A stretch of 64,000 nt of DNA from a virus. The notes beneath the pieces were generated by a model. That model was not told where the DNA came from. It searched no databases and saw only the letters and a program-made list of their open reading frames with translations. Made by a program: the position numbers and the translations under genes. Of this stretch, positions 17,299 through 24,669 are shown piece by piece (positions within the stretch are counted from its first letter, which is position 1; each line of letters begins with the position of its first letter). The stretch spans positions 1 through 64,000 of IMG/VR virus record IMGVR_UViG_3300022903_000002; one strand, given 5' to 3'.

Positions 17299-17531
17299 CT
17301 GCGGCTACGCCCACGATCGCCCCGTGTGAGCGCTGCCGTCTGACCCGCCCGGTGTGGCCGTACATCCCACGCCACGAGGGGCACGGCGCGGACGAGCCTG
17401 CGCTGTTGAACTGCCGCTGGTGCATGGCCACGGAGCAGGGGCGCCCTCAGCCGCTCCTGTGCGTGGGCTGCACGCAGGTTGAGGCCGCGGAAGAGTCCGG
17501 GCGTCCGGTGCCGGCGGAGCCTGCCGCATGA
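17295..17531 (+). CDS. zinc-finger protein, 78 aa
   Basis: The ATG overlaps the preceding stop. Three Cys pairs are present (CERCRLTRP, CRWCMATEQ, CVGCTQVE), consistent with one or two zinc sites. It is coupled to both neighbours. No function can be given. Confidence 0.6.
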   Translation: MTAATPTIAPCERCRLTRPVWPYIPRHEGHGADEPALLNCRWCMATEQGRPQPLLCVGCTQVEAAEESGRPVPAEPAA

Positions 17532-18052
17532 CTTCCCCCGCAGCGCCCGGACGGCGCCCTACACCTACCCGAAGGAGACCCGAGCAGGTGACTAGTGAGA
17601 CCACCAGTGCGGAGCCGAAGCCTCCCGTGATGGAGCATGTTCACACCTGGTTCAGCCTCTCGTACAGCAACTACGCGGTCCTGCCGCGGACGTTGCTGCA
17701 GTCGATGCCTGATGAATGGCAGGAACGCTTCGTCGCGCTGATCGGCGAGCTGTCGACGGCATACGCGCACATCGCGCATGCGCCGGGCTACAAGGTCGAC
17801 GCTGGCGACTGGGTGTACGTCCATGAGTGCGGCGCCGATGAGTTGAAGGCTGCGGGCGTGACCTGCTCGGACGATGACCCTGACTCGGCGGACAGCGACG
17901 AGATCGTCTACTACGACGCGGACGGCAATGAGATGGGGCCGGCGGGCCGGATTTTCATCGCCAGTGCCGATCCGGTTCCGCATTACAACCGGGGCCGGAC
18001 GTACATCGCTCCCCGCATCCGGGATGCCAAAGCGGACGCCAGCGATGACTGA
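17528..18052 (+). CDS. hypothetical protein, 174 aa
   Basis: The basic Pro/Arg-rich N-terminus (APGRRPTPTRRRPEQ) precedes a folded domain with HTWFSLSYSNYAVLPRTLL and an acidic C-terminal half. An internal GTG at 17587, after GGAGACCCGAGCAG, could be the true start, since the first 20 residues look non-conserved. No family is recognised. Confidence 0.6.
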   Translation: MTSPAAPGRRPTPTRRRPEQVTSETTSAEPKPPVMEHVHTWFSLSYSNYAVLPRTLLQSMPDEWQERFVALIGELSTAYAHIAHAPGYKVDAGDWVYVHECGADELKAAGVTCSDDDPDSADSDEIVYYDADGNEMGPAGRIFIASADPVPHYNRGRTYIAPRIRDAKADASDD

Positions 18053-18985
18053 GCACACCGAGCACAGCATGAGCCGCGACCTATACCGGCATTTCGTAGG
18101 GCAGAATTGGGCGCCGCTCATCCACATCCCTGCCGATATGAAGCACCAGGCGGATGCGGATCGCATCGCGGGCAGGTCGGCCCGGGTCATTGACATGCTC
18201 CTCATCCGTTCCGCCCGCAAGAAGGACATCGGCCCGTTCGATCTCCTTGCTATCGAGATCAAGGTGACCCGCGCTGACTTCTTCTCGGATGTACGGGAGC
18301 CCGCGAAGCAGGAGGCGTGGCGGAAGATCGCCCACCGGCACGCGTATGCGGTCCCCAAGGGGCTGGTGCGTAAGGAGGAAGTGCCGGCCGGGTCCGGTCT
18401 CCTTGAGGTCGGTCCTGGCTGGCCGGGCTCCACAGCCTCGGATGTGTCGTGGAAGGTTCGAGCGCCATATTCGGATAGCCCGGAGATGCCGCCGTCGCTG
18501 GTGATGACGATGGCGTACCGGGCAGCACATGCCGAAGCGAAGGTCCGCGGCTTCTCCTGGGATACCCGGAGCGACGCCGACCCGGAGGAGATGCGCGCCG
18601 AGCTAGTCCGGCTCCGACGGCAGGTTGAGGTGCTGAATAACCGGGTGGACCGCGCCGAAGCTGACCGGAACGCATGGCGGACAGCGTTTGCCGCGACGAG
18701 CGGCATCCCCTGCGGGACGTGCGGGCAGCCGATCCGACCGAAGAGCGTCCGCTCCGGCAACTACACGGACTGGCGGCATTGGACAAGGCGCACGATCCCG
18801 CGTGTCAGGAGATCCGCGAGAGCGCTGCGGAGGCTCGTGCTCGCGCCCGCTGGGACGACTTGGACGAGGAGCTCCGATTGCGCCACCTGGCGCGGCACGG
18901 CGACGAGGAGAAGCCGTGGCGGATCTACATGTGGGCTGTCGCCCCGATCCAACCGGCCGATATCGAGGACGAGGAGGCAGCATGA
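18045..18985 (+). CDS. PD-(D/E)XK-like (MmcB-type) nuclease, apparently frameshifted
   Basis: From ATG 18045 the first 246 codons encode a nuclease-like domain. KKDIGPFDLLAIEIKVTRAD holds a D66...E71-x-K73 motif, and a coiled coil and the zinc pair PCGTCGQPI follow. At about 18780 the good coding quality jumps to the -1 frame: DWRHW in one frame continues as DKAHDPACQEIRES in the other, ending at 18985. Left unshifted, the first frame runs on as Arg-rich nonsense to 19145, through the next gene. One missing G after CATTGG would restore a 313-residue protein. This is either a real mutation, a sequencing error or recoding. No classic slippery site is visible. Confidence 0.6.
18674..18985 (+). 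CDS. downstream open frame of the frameshifted nuclease
   Basis: An ATG at 18674 opens a 103-codon frame that could be called as a separate gene. Its first 35 codons overlap the real frame of the nuclease gene and look like shadow coding. From LDKAHDPACQEIRE onward it looks genuine (EEKPWRIYMWAVAPIQPADI). I read it as the C-terminal piece of the upstream nuclease, not as an independent gene. Confidence 0.35.
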   Translation: MADSVCRDERHPLRDVRAADPTEERPLRQLHGLAALDKAHDPACQEIRESAAEARARARWDDLDEELRLRHLARHGDEEKPWRIYMWAVAPIQPADIEDEEAA

Positions 18986-19233
18986 CCGCCGCGTTCCGCT
19001 CTCTGGTGATGCTTCCCGGCCACTGCTCAGCATGCCGGCAGCCCGCAGAGCGGCATGCAGGGTCGGGCCGCTGGTGGCACCTGGGACAGCTGTGCGAGTG
19101 GCGGAGCGCCAGCATCTTCCGCCCTGTCGAGACCTACCCGCTTGAGGGCGGCGGCTACGAGATCGGCCCGTTGAAGGTCGACCTGCCCGCGCGGTTCATT
19201 CCCGACAGCCCGAAGGAGGAAGGCGATGACTGA
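18982..19233 (+). CDS. zinc-binding small protein, 83 aa
   Basis: The ATG overlaps the stop of the downstream nuclease frame, which supports that frame being translated. The product has GHCSACRQPAERH and HLGQLCEW, a CxxC plus His/Cys zinc site. The C-terminus is acidic (DSPKEEGDD). Function unknown. Confidence 0.65.
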   Translation: MTAAFRSLVMLPGHCSACRQPAERHAGSGRWWHLGQLCEWRSASIFRPVETYPLEGGGYEIGPLKVDLPARFIPDSPKEEGDD

Positions 19234-19615
19234 CGGAGGCCAGCAACCGAGTTGGCGCGAACGAGCACGAGCCAAATACGGGGCCGAAGCCCGTGCGTAT
19301 CTGGAGTCGCTCGGACCGGACGATCCAGACATGCCCGCGCCGGACACCTATGAGGGGCCAGTCCCGGAATGGCGTGCAGGCAGGAGTGTAGGACGCACCA
19401 TCTACCGCATGGTTGGCGAGGAGGCGTCCAAGGCGGACGTACTGATCGGGATGATGGATACACCCGAGCTCGCCGCCCAGGTGGCCTCCGCGGTGAACGA
19501 GAAGCGGTCCCGGCTGAAGCATCGTGGCGGCAACGCCGAGGACTGTCCGATCTGCTGCTGGCGTAAAGGCTTCTGGCCGTTCATCTGCACTAGCGGGGAG
19601 GGCGACGGTGACTGA
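19226..19615 (+). CDS. hypothetical protein, 129 aa
   Basis: The ATG overlaps the upstream gene by 8 bases after GAAGGAGGAAGGCG, a strong ribosome site. The product is helical with a C-terminal Cys cluster (DCPICCWRKGFWPFIC). It overlaps the Thg1-like gene by 8 bases. Confidence 0.65.
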   Translation: MTDGGQQPSWRERARAKYGAEARAYLESLGPDDPDMPAPDTYEGPVPEWRAGRSVGRTIYRMVGEEASKADVLIGMMDTPELAAQVASAVNEKRSRLKHRGGNAEDCPICCWRKGFWPFICTSGEGDGD

Positions 19616-20408
19616 CCGCACATCGCTCGGCGACAGGATGAAGACCTATGAGGCGGTCACCAGGGCCGTCCTTCCTCGTAGGACATTCACCGTTTGCCGG
19701 GTTGACGGCCGCGCCTTTCATGGCCTCCTCCGTCACGCCGAGAAGCCCTTCGACCGCGACGTCATCGCTGCCATGGACTACACCGCTGAAGCGCTCTGCA
19801 AGGAGATGTCCGGTGTGGTGTTCGCGTACACCCAATCCGATGAGATCTCCGTCCTGCTGACTGACTTTGAGTCGCCCGGCACGGAACCGTGGTTCGGTGG
19901 GGTGATCCAAAAGATCGTGTCGATCGCCGCATCGACTGCGAGTGTCGCGTTCAACAACGTGTACCCCCGCCATGACCAAGACGCGACCGCGACGTTCGAC
20001 GCCCGCGTCTTCACCATCCCCGACTCGGTCGAGGTCGCAAATTATTTCCTGTGGCGGCAGCGTGATTGCGTCCGCAACTCGATCTCCATGGCCGCCCAAG
20101 CCCACTTCTCCCACAAGCGCCTCCACCGGGTGAACACCGACCAGATGCAGGAACTGCTGTGGCAGGAGAAGGGCGTCAACTGGAACGACTACCCGGACGG
20201 ATGCAAGCGGGGCCGCGTCACGGTCCGGAAGTCGGGGGAGCGGTCCGTCACCTATATGGATCACCGCAGCCAGCAGGAAGTGAGCACGGTCGCCTTGCGG
20301 TCGTGGTGGGAGACCGAAGCTGCACCGCACTTCAATGCGAACCCGGGCGGCTGGCTTGCCGACATGATCCCGGCGATTCCCGCTCTCGACGCCAGGAGGT
20401 CAGCGTGA
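19608..20408 (+). CDS. Thg1-like tRNA 3'-5' nucleotidyltransferase
   Basis: This 266-residue protein matches the tRNA-His guanylyltransferase (Thg1/TLP) family, which adds nucleotides in the 3'-to-5' direction to tRNA 5' ends. The catalytic elements are VCRVDGRAFHGLLRHAEKPF (metal-binding D33 and the DGR loop) and FAYTQSDEISVLL (D78-E79), plus a typical NARVFTIPDSVEVANYFLWR-like stretch near residue 145. GTG 19608 follows GGGGAGGG at good distance. Archaeal and bacterial TLPs repair truncated tRNAs, so a phage copy may counter tRNA damage; that part is inference. Confidence 0.88.
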   Translation: MTDRTSLGDRMKTYEAVTRAVLPRRTFTVCRVDGRAFHGLLRHAEKPFDRDVIAAMDYTAEALCKEMSGVVFAYTQSDEISVLLTDFESPGTEPWFGGVIQKIVSIAASTASVAFNNVYPRHDQDATATFDARVFTIPDSVEVANYFLWRQRDCVRNSISMAAQAHFSHKRLHRVNTDQMQELLWQEKGVNWNDYPDGCKRGRVTVRKSGERSVTYMDHRSQQEVSTVALRSWWETEAAPHFNANPGGWLADMIPAIPALDARRSA

Positions 20409-20662
20409 CTGACGGCATCCCGGCCTGCGGCACAGACCGCGCCTACCGTCGTCACCTCGCAAACGGGGAGGACTGCCCGACCTGCCGCACTGCGCACAAC
20501 GAGCGGGCACGCCGGGACAACAAGAAACGTGCCCGTGCCCGCGCTCAAAGCCGGGCACTTAAAGCCCTGGCGCGGTGTTTCCCGATCGAATACAACGCGC
20601 TGTACCTCCAGGAGCTCACCGAGGAATCCCGCGCCCCCAACGCCAACAGGGAGGTCGCGTGA
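20405..20662 (+). CDS. small Cys/His protein of actinobacterial type
   Basis: This 85-residue protein starts at a GTG overlapping the Thg1 stop. The N-terminal motif ACGTDRAYRRHLANGEDC followed by PTCRTAHNERARRD is a zinc module that recurs in actinobacteria and their phages, next to a very basic helix (KKRARARAQSRALKALAR). It may bind nucleic acid. The function is unknown. Confidence 0.7.
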   Translation: MTDGIPACGTDRAYRRHLANGEDCPTCRTAHNERARRDNKKRARARAQSRALKALARCFPIEYNALYLQELTEESRAPNANREVA

Positions 20663-20838
20663 GCGCAGAGCAGCGCTACACCCTCGCCGAGGCGCAACAG
20701 GAACTGAACCGCCGCCACTGCGCCACGCACGGCCACGACATCGCCGTCATCTGCGCTGGCCTCAGCGGTAATCCGGTGCGGGTTGTGTGCGGCTGCTGCG
20801 GTGATTCGTGGGCCGTCCAATCGAAGGAGACTGCGTGA
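20659..20838 (+). CDS. zinc-binding protein, 59 aa
   Basis: The GTG start overlaps the previous stop. HCATHGHDIAVIC and VVCGCCGDSW give the usual zinc ligands. The gene is coupled downstream by another GTGA overlap. Confidence 0.6.
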   Translation: MSAEQRYTLAEAQQELNRRHCATHGHDIAVICAGLSGNPVRVVCGCCGDSWAVQSKETA

Positions 20839-21008
20839 CTGTCGAAAAGGGCGCCAGGGTCTGGGCCAAGTCGAAGGACTCGAAACGAGGCATGACCCTC
20901 GACGAATTGGCTGCGTTCGTTCAGGAAGCGATGGGTGAGGAAATCCCCAGCACCACGGTCGTGAAGATGATGCCACATGGCGTAGCAGCATCAGGAAGAT
21001 CGAAGTGA
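20835..21008 (+). CDS. small HTH-like protein, 57 aa
   Basis: The GTG start overlaps the previous stop. The segment GMTLDELAAFVQEAMGEEIP followed by STTVVKMM resembles a short DNA-binding helical pair. Function unknown. Confidence 0.55.
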   Translation: MTVEKGARVWAKSKDSKRGMTLDELAAFVQEAMGEEIPSTTVVKMMPHGVAASGRSK

Positions 21009-21012
21009 AGAA

Positions 21013-21324
21013 GTGAGAGTCGGCCAGTTTCCTACCGGTGACGCGGAGATGGCGTTTTCGATCGTGACGCTCCCGACCCGCCGCAAGGCCGCCCGGCGGC
21101 TCGTACTAGAAGCGAAGCGGCGTCACCTCAAGGTCATCCACTCACACGATCGCGGTTGGCTGAGCCGATACCACCTCATCGAGGTCCACGGCGATGGCCG
21201 GGCCGTGGCCAGCTACAGCCGAGCGGTGAGTCGATGGGCGTACATGGCCCGGAACGGGGAGGCGCCGCCGGATCGTGCGGAGCTGGTGAAGCGGCTGCTG
21301 GGCTCGCAGTCGTCGTCTGATTGA
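21013..21324 (+). CDS. hypothetical basic protein, 103 aa
   Basis: The GTG start lies four bases after the previous stop. The product is basic in its first half (TRRKAARRLVLEAKRRHLKV) and helical at the end (PPDRAELVKRLLG). No domain is recognised. Confidence 0.6.
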   Translation: MRVGQFPTGDAEMAFSIVTLPTRRKAARRLVLEAKRRHLKVIHSHDRGWLSRYHLIEVHGDGRAVASYSRAVSRWAYMARNGEAPPDRAELVKRLLGSQSSSD

Positions 21325-21347
21325 TCACGAACAGGGGGAGCGGGGCT

Positions 21348-22196
21348 ATGGGGAAGTACAGGATCCACTCGACGGATGAGTACTACAGCGACGACGCTCA
21401 GCGGCCGTGCGCACGGGGGAGGCACTGCGCGAGCCGCAACGCGAACGGTGAGCCAGCGGAGGGGCCACGGGCTCTCTGCTCCGCCGACCGGGACTTCCTG
21501 GTCACGGCGATCGAGCGCCTCCCGGAGATGTACACGGAGTTGTACCTGCGTCTCGGCGAGAAAGGGGCCGGTGACGACAGCCTGCGCGTATCCGGAGGCG
21601 GACGAACCCCGCCCGTACCGATCAACCTCGGCACGGACGCGCTGATGCGCCGGATCGTCGATGTGTTGTCGTCGTGGGATGAGCGGGTCCGGTATGTCGC
21701 CCGCCTGTCCGGACCGGACACCGATGAGGCGCGGCGCCGGCGGGCTGGTGTGGCGATGACGACGATGTGCCGGACGTTGGCCGCACACGTCGATGCGCTG
21801 CTCGCGTTGGAGGCAGAGCCGATGATGCGGGCCATGGACATCTCCGGGCACCCGAAGCTCCCGGAGGATGCGGTGGGGGTGGTGCACACATCGGCGGGGT
21901 GGATCAGCTACCAGACGGAGTTGGATGGCGGGGACGCGGCAGAAGAGATCTTCGGCTTGCATGCGTTGTGCCGGTCCCGGCTCGGCCTCACCCGTAAGTC
22001 GGTGTTGCTGCGGTCCCGCTGCTGGGACTGTGACGCGTCGGGGAAGCTGGTGCGGGAGGACGGTGCCGCTGGCCTTGATGACCACATCACGTGTCGCGCT
22101 TGTGGGACCGAGTACATAGGGCTGCGCCTCAACGAGTTGATGGTGGACGAGCAGCGGATCATGCGAGAGATCGCCCAAGGGAAGAAGGCGTCGTGA
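21348..22196 (+). CDS. zinc-finger early protein, 282 aa
   Basis: ATG 21348 is chosen because GGGGGAG lies 8 bases upstream; TTG 21321 in frame is unlikely. The product has an N-terminal Cys pair (CARGRHCASR), a helical middle and a C-terminal zinc ribbon (SRCWDCDASGKLV...CRACGTEYIG). This architecture is found in phage and prophage regions of streptomycetes. The role is unknown, with DNA binding likely. Confidence 0.7.
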   Translation: MGKYRIHSTDEYYSDDAQRPCARGRHCASRNANGEPAEGPRALCSADRDFLVTAIERLPEMYTELYLRLGEKGAGDDSLRVSGGGRTPPVPINLGTDALMRRIVDVLSSWDERVRYVARLSGPDTDEARRRRAGVAMTTMCRTLAAHVDALLALEAEPMMRAMDISGHPKLPEDAVGVVHTSAGWISYQTELDGGDAAEEIFGLHALCRSRLGLTRKSVLLRSRCWDCDASGKLVREDGAAGLDDHITCRACGTEYIGLRLNELMVDEQRIMREIAQGKKAS

Positions 22197-22417
22197 CCAA
22201 CAGAACCGAACAGGGAAACACCGCAGCTGGGCCTACGAAGACCGTCGCAGTGGCCGATGTCCGGCACACGACACCGAGCCCGTTCGCGGGCATCGCCTGC
22301 ATGCTGGGGCACACCTATCGGGTTGTGCTGGAGAAGAACCAGCCGATCGCGCTGGAATGCGCCCATTGCGCCGCAACATGGAAGACCGAGCGAGTCAAGG
22401 CGGATCCCGCAAGCTGA
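22193..22417 (+). CDS. zinc-binding protein, 74 aa
   Basis: The GTG start overlaps the preceding stop. ALECAHCAATWKTER gives one CxxC pair, and GIACMLGHTY adds Cys and His. It is the last gene of the long early operon; a promoter follows. Confidence 0.6.
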   Translation: MTNRTEQGNTAAGPTKTVAVADVRHTTPSPFAGIACMLGHTYRVVLEKNQPIALECAHCAATWKTERVKADPAS

Positions 22418-22490
22418 AGCCATCCGTCGTGAATGGCGCGGAATACCGGCGTAGGACACGGGCCAGAAGGCGCAGAAACCGGCGGTGACG

Positions 22491-22499
22491 TGGGACAAT
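22491..22499 (+). promoter_or_regulatory. extended -10 promoter element
   Basis: TGGGACAAT (extended TGn plus -10 hexamer GACAAT) lies in the 120-base gap after the early operon. The same word recurs at 31670 and, with one change each, at 23631 (TGGGAAAAT) and on the minus strand at 31642 (TGGGACGAT). The flanking GACG(T)GGGA is shared with 23628. It probably drives the small genes starting at 22539. Confidence 0.45.
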
Positions 22500-22538
22500 G
22501 GGATATCTCTTCCCGCTCTCAACCTCCCACGGATACCC

Positions 22539-22670
22539 ATGTCTCGTCTTCGCCGCGTCCTTCCCCTCCTCCGCCGTCGTACCGTTCCGCAGCCGTGGGT
22601 GTGGGAGCGGCTCGCTACCCCTGAAGAGATCACCCAGCTACGAAAGACTGACCTGAAGAGAGCGGCATGA
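22539..22670 (+). CDS. 43-residue basic protein
   Basis: The ATG lies about 33 bases after the expected transcription start. The product is Arg-rich at its N-terminus (SRLRRVLPLLRRRTV) and ends TPEEITQLRKTDLKRAA. Its stop overlaps the next ATG, supporting translation. An in-frame GTG at 22485 would sit upstream of the promoter and is less likely. Confidence 0.5.
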   Translation: MSRLRRVLPLLRRRTVPQPWVWERLATPEEITQLRKTDLKRAA

Positions 22671-22849
22671 GCTCTGTCTTGCGCGTCTGGAATGGCATGA
22701 AGTCGATCCCCGGCTACGGAGTGACGTACCGGTGGACGAGCCGAATGGACGACAAACACCCCACGGCGGTAGGCGTCGCCCTCATCTGTTGTGCGGTGCT
22801 CGTTTCTGAGCTGGCACTGTTCGTTCGGTTCGCCATGCCGATTTCATGA
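22667..22849 (+). CDS. single-TM membrane protein, 60 aa
   Basis: The ATG overlaps the previous stop. One membrane segment (AVGVALICCAVLVSELALFV) near the C-terminus leaves a short tail ending PIS. It is coupled to a short open frame downstream. Confidence 0.55.
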   Translation: MSSVLRVWNGMKSIPGYGVTYRWTSRMDDKHPTAVGVALICCAVLVSELALFVRFAMPIS

Positions 22850-22914
22850 GCGGCTCGGAGGCTGAGCCCGTGACCGATTTGGTGGAGTTCCTGCGGGCCC
22901 GGCTACAAGGCTGA
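22846..22914 (+). pseudogene. N-terminal remnant resembling DUF6221
   Basis: A 22-codon frame reads VTDLVEFLRARLQG and then stops. The start resembles the opening of DUF6221 proteins of streptomycetes (TDLVxFLRARLDED). The family is much longer, so this looks like a truncated copy in a decaying stretch. The ATG overlaps the previous stop. Confidence 0.35.
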
Positions 22915-22926
22915 GGAGTGGGCGGT

Positions 22927-23145
22927 ATGACACCTGAGGAGATCCGGGAAATCGTGGGGCTCCTATGGGCCCGGCTCGGTCGCAGGGCTAGTGGAGGTCA
23001 TCTATCAGGTACGCAGCGGGGTCGCGCTCAAGCTGATCTGGTGCCTGCACTGCTGTCGCCCGGTCGGCATACGACTAGACGCCCAGGCGAGACGTGGACG
23101 GAAGCGACGAATCGGCTCACGGAAGCCGAGGGGCACCAGTCATGA
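22927..23145 (+). CDS. doubtful open frame with mixed coding signal
   Basis: The frame begins MTPEEIREIVGLLWARLG with good coding quality. It then loses G/C third-position bias for about 90 bases, where the next frame looks better (VEVIYQVRSGVALKLIW, CLHCCRPVG), and regains it at PGETWTEATNRLTEAEGHQS. The stop overlaps the next ATG. It may be a gene broken by two small indels, or a real but atypical gene. Confidence 0.3.
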   Translation: MTPEEIREIVGLLWARLGRRASGGHLSGTQRGRAQADLVPALLSPGRHTTRRPGETWTEATNRLTEAEGHQS

Positions 23146-23387
23146 GCGACCCACTGACCGAGGTCCGCTTCTGGATGCAGGTGATAGCCGACTCTGAGCG
23201 GACGATCGTCTGCTCACCGGAGAACGAGTCGCGGATCAAGTCCTGGATCGACGCCCGCAACTGCGGTGGCATCCTCAAGGTCCAGGTCGAGAGGTACGTG
23301 CCCGACAACCAGATCTTCGTCTTCGACCACAACGCGATCTCGGCGTCCACGGAGCAGATGTTCATGCGTCCACGGAAGCCCTTCTAG
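23142..23387 (+). CDS. hypothetical protein, 81 aa
   Basis: The ATG overlaps the previous stop. The product has an RFWMQVIADSERTIVCSPE start and a NQIFVFDHNAISAS end, with balanced composition and clear coding bias. No domain is recognised. Confidence 0.6.
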   Translation: MSDPLTEVRFWMQVIADSERTIVCSPENESRIKSWIDARNCGGILKVQVERYVPDNQIFVFDHNAISASTEQMFMRPRKPF

Positions 23388-23411
23388 TAACTGTCACTGC
23401 TGGGGAGGAGA

Positions 23412-23570
23412 ATGATCCCCGTGACTTCCTCCCAGACCGTGGTGATCGAGGACGGGCATGTCCGCCCGCCCCGCCGGGATGAGCACCTCGTGCGCCGTGA
23501 AGACGGCCGGTGGGTGTGCGTCTTGGTCGAGCACGCAGGCCGGGCGTGCCAGGTGGAGTTGGCCGCCTGA
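23412..23570 (+). CDS. 52-residue protein
   Basis: The ATG follows GGGGAGGAGA directly, a strong ribosome site. The product (VVIEDGHVRPPRRDEH; RWVCVLVEHAGRACQVEL) has two Cys and a compact beta-rich look. It is the last gene before the homing-endonuclease promoter. Confidence 0.55.
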   Translation: MIPVTSSQTVVIEDGHVRPPRRDEHLVRREDGRWVCVLVEHAGRACQVELAA

Positions 23571-23611
23571 GCCAGCCGAAGTCACTCTCTTACGAAACGC
23601 ATGTCGATACC

Positions 23612-23639
23612 CTGAAATGTCGGCTTGACGTGGGAAAAT
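23612..23639 (+). promoter_or_regulatory. promoter of GIY-YIG gene
   Basis: An extended -10 (TGGGAAAAT, 23631-23639) has CTGAAA 16 bases upstream as a weak -35. Transcription should begin near 23646, at ACGTTCGAAC, which is also the conserved 5' edge of the leader shared with the HNH gene at 35982. TTGACG at 23625 is too close to serve this -10. Confidence 0.45.
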
Positions 23640-23645
23640 GAACTC

Positions 23646-23715
23646 ACGTTCGAACGCAAAGACCCCCGCGATGCGGTGAGGCATCCGGGGGCGTGGCCGA
23701 CTACCAGGAGTCGAC
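23646..23715 (+). promoter_or_regulatory. structured leader, copy 1 (GIY-YIG gene)
   Basis: The leader reads ACGTTCGAAC, a short spacer, then a hairpin (23663-23691): CCCCCG, an unpaired C, GATGC, loop GGTGAG, GCATC, CGGGGG. GTGGCCGAC, an AGGAG ribosome site and the ATG follow. The second copy at 35902 has the same outer stem and the same unpaired C, but a different inner stem (GAGTG/CACTC). That is compensating change supporting RNA structure. Confidence 0.6.
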
Positions 23716-24543
23716 ATGGTCAAGGATAGATGGCAGGCGAACCGGAATCCGTTCACCCCCAAGGAGGTTAAGGGGAAAGGTTCTGGGCTCCGTCCCAGCG
23801 TGGCTCGTTTGGTCGAGAAGCTGGACCCGGAGAGTGAGTCCTTCGCGCGGAGCACGGCGATCCTCGCAGATATGGCCGCAGCCGGAGTTGAGATCAACGA
23901 GGCCGCCGTAGACATCGCCATCAAGCTCGCGGTCCAGAACCGGGCTCGCGACTCCGGAGTCATAGCGGCGAGTCGCGAACTGGAGTCACGCCCACTTCGC
24001 CTCTGGGGAGAGCAGGACGATCGAGAGTCGATCGTCTACTACATCCGGCGCGGCGACCTCATCAAGATCGGAACGACCACGAACCCCAAGCGGAGATTCG
24101 AGGCTCTGGTTCCCGATGAGATTCTGGCTTGGGAGCCGGGAGGGACAACCGAAGAGGCTTTGCGTCACCGCCAGTTCCGTAGGCTCAAGCAGGGCATAGG
24201 CGAGTACTTCCGAGGAGAACCAGATCTGCTCCGGCACTGCCGGAAGCTCCGAGCGCTTCATGGTGACCCGGATCCGCAGTGGGCCACGACGGCGACCGTA
24301 GGGCTGGGGACCCCTGGCCGAGCACCGCTTCCAAGCGAACTGCCCCTGCCGGAATCAACGATCCTTGTCACTGCTGCCGAAGCGGCGGACCGCCTCAACA
24401 TCAAGCCAGCGACCGTCCGGGGCTGGATAGCCCGAAAGAGACTGCTCCCTGTAGCAAGAGATGAGGAGAGGCGAATGCTCTTCTACCTCGACCATGTTCG
24501 TTTCCTGAAGGGTCATAGCAGGGCGTACCGCGACGTTGCGTGA
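23716..24543 (+). CDS. GIY-YIG/T5orf172-type endonuclease with C-terminal HTH
   Basis: This 275-residue protein has three parts: a basic N-terminal region, a GIY-YIG-like nuclease domain near residues 107-165 (IVYYIRRGDLIKIGTTTNPK, RRFEAL, RHRQFRRLKQGIGEYFRG), and a C-terminal MerR/excisionase-type HTH (LVTAAEAADRLNIKPATVRG, WIARKRLLPVA). The nuclease core resembles the MUG113/T5 Orf172 group. A stand-alone nuclease with its own promoter, leader and terminator fits a homing endonuclease. Alternatively it is a DNA-binding regulator. Confidence 0.75.
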   Translation: MVKDRWQANRNPFTPKEVKGKGSGLRPSVARLVEKLDPESESFARSTAILADMAAAGVEINEAAVDIAIKLAVQNRARDSGVIAASRELESRPLRLWGEQDDRESIVYYIRRGDLIKIGTTTNPKRRFEALVPDEILAWEPGGTTEEALRHRQFRRLKQGIGEYFRGEPDLLRHCRKLRALHGDPDPQWATTATVGLGTPGRAPLPSELPLPESTILVTAAEAADRLNIKPATVRGWIARKRLLPVARDEERRMLFYLDHVRFLKGHSRAYRDVA

Positions 24544-24615
24544 TAACGGGCGTGTCCGAGTTGCGGAATGTGCCCTTGACCTGCTCCAATAGCAGAAGTC
24601 CACGGACACAGGTAT

Positions 24616-24647
24616 GCCCCGACGAGGTCACCTCGTTCGGGGCTTTT
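24616..24647 (+). terminator. rho-independent terminator after GIY-YIG gene
   Basis: GCCCCGACGAGG and CCTCGTTCGGGGC pair around a TCA loop with one unpaired T, followed by TTTT. It closes the GIY-YIG transcription unit 73 bases after its stop. The interval 24544-24669 otherwise holds no gene. Confidence 0.75.
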
Positions 24648-24669
24648 CGCACGTCAGGGGGCCTTTTAG

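Noticed and set aside
18783-19145. Extension of the nuclease frame to 19145
   Set aside because: The sequence becomes Arg/Pro-rich shadow coding, overlaps two genes with better starts, and the -1 frame carries the plausible C-terminus.
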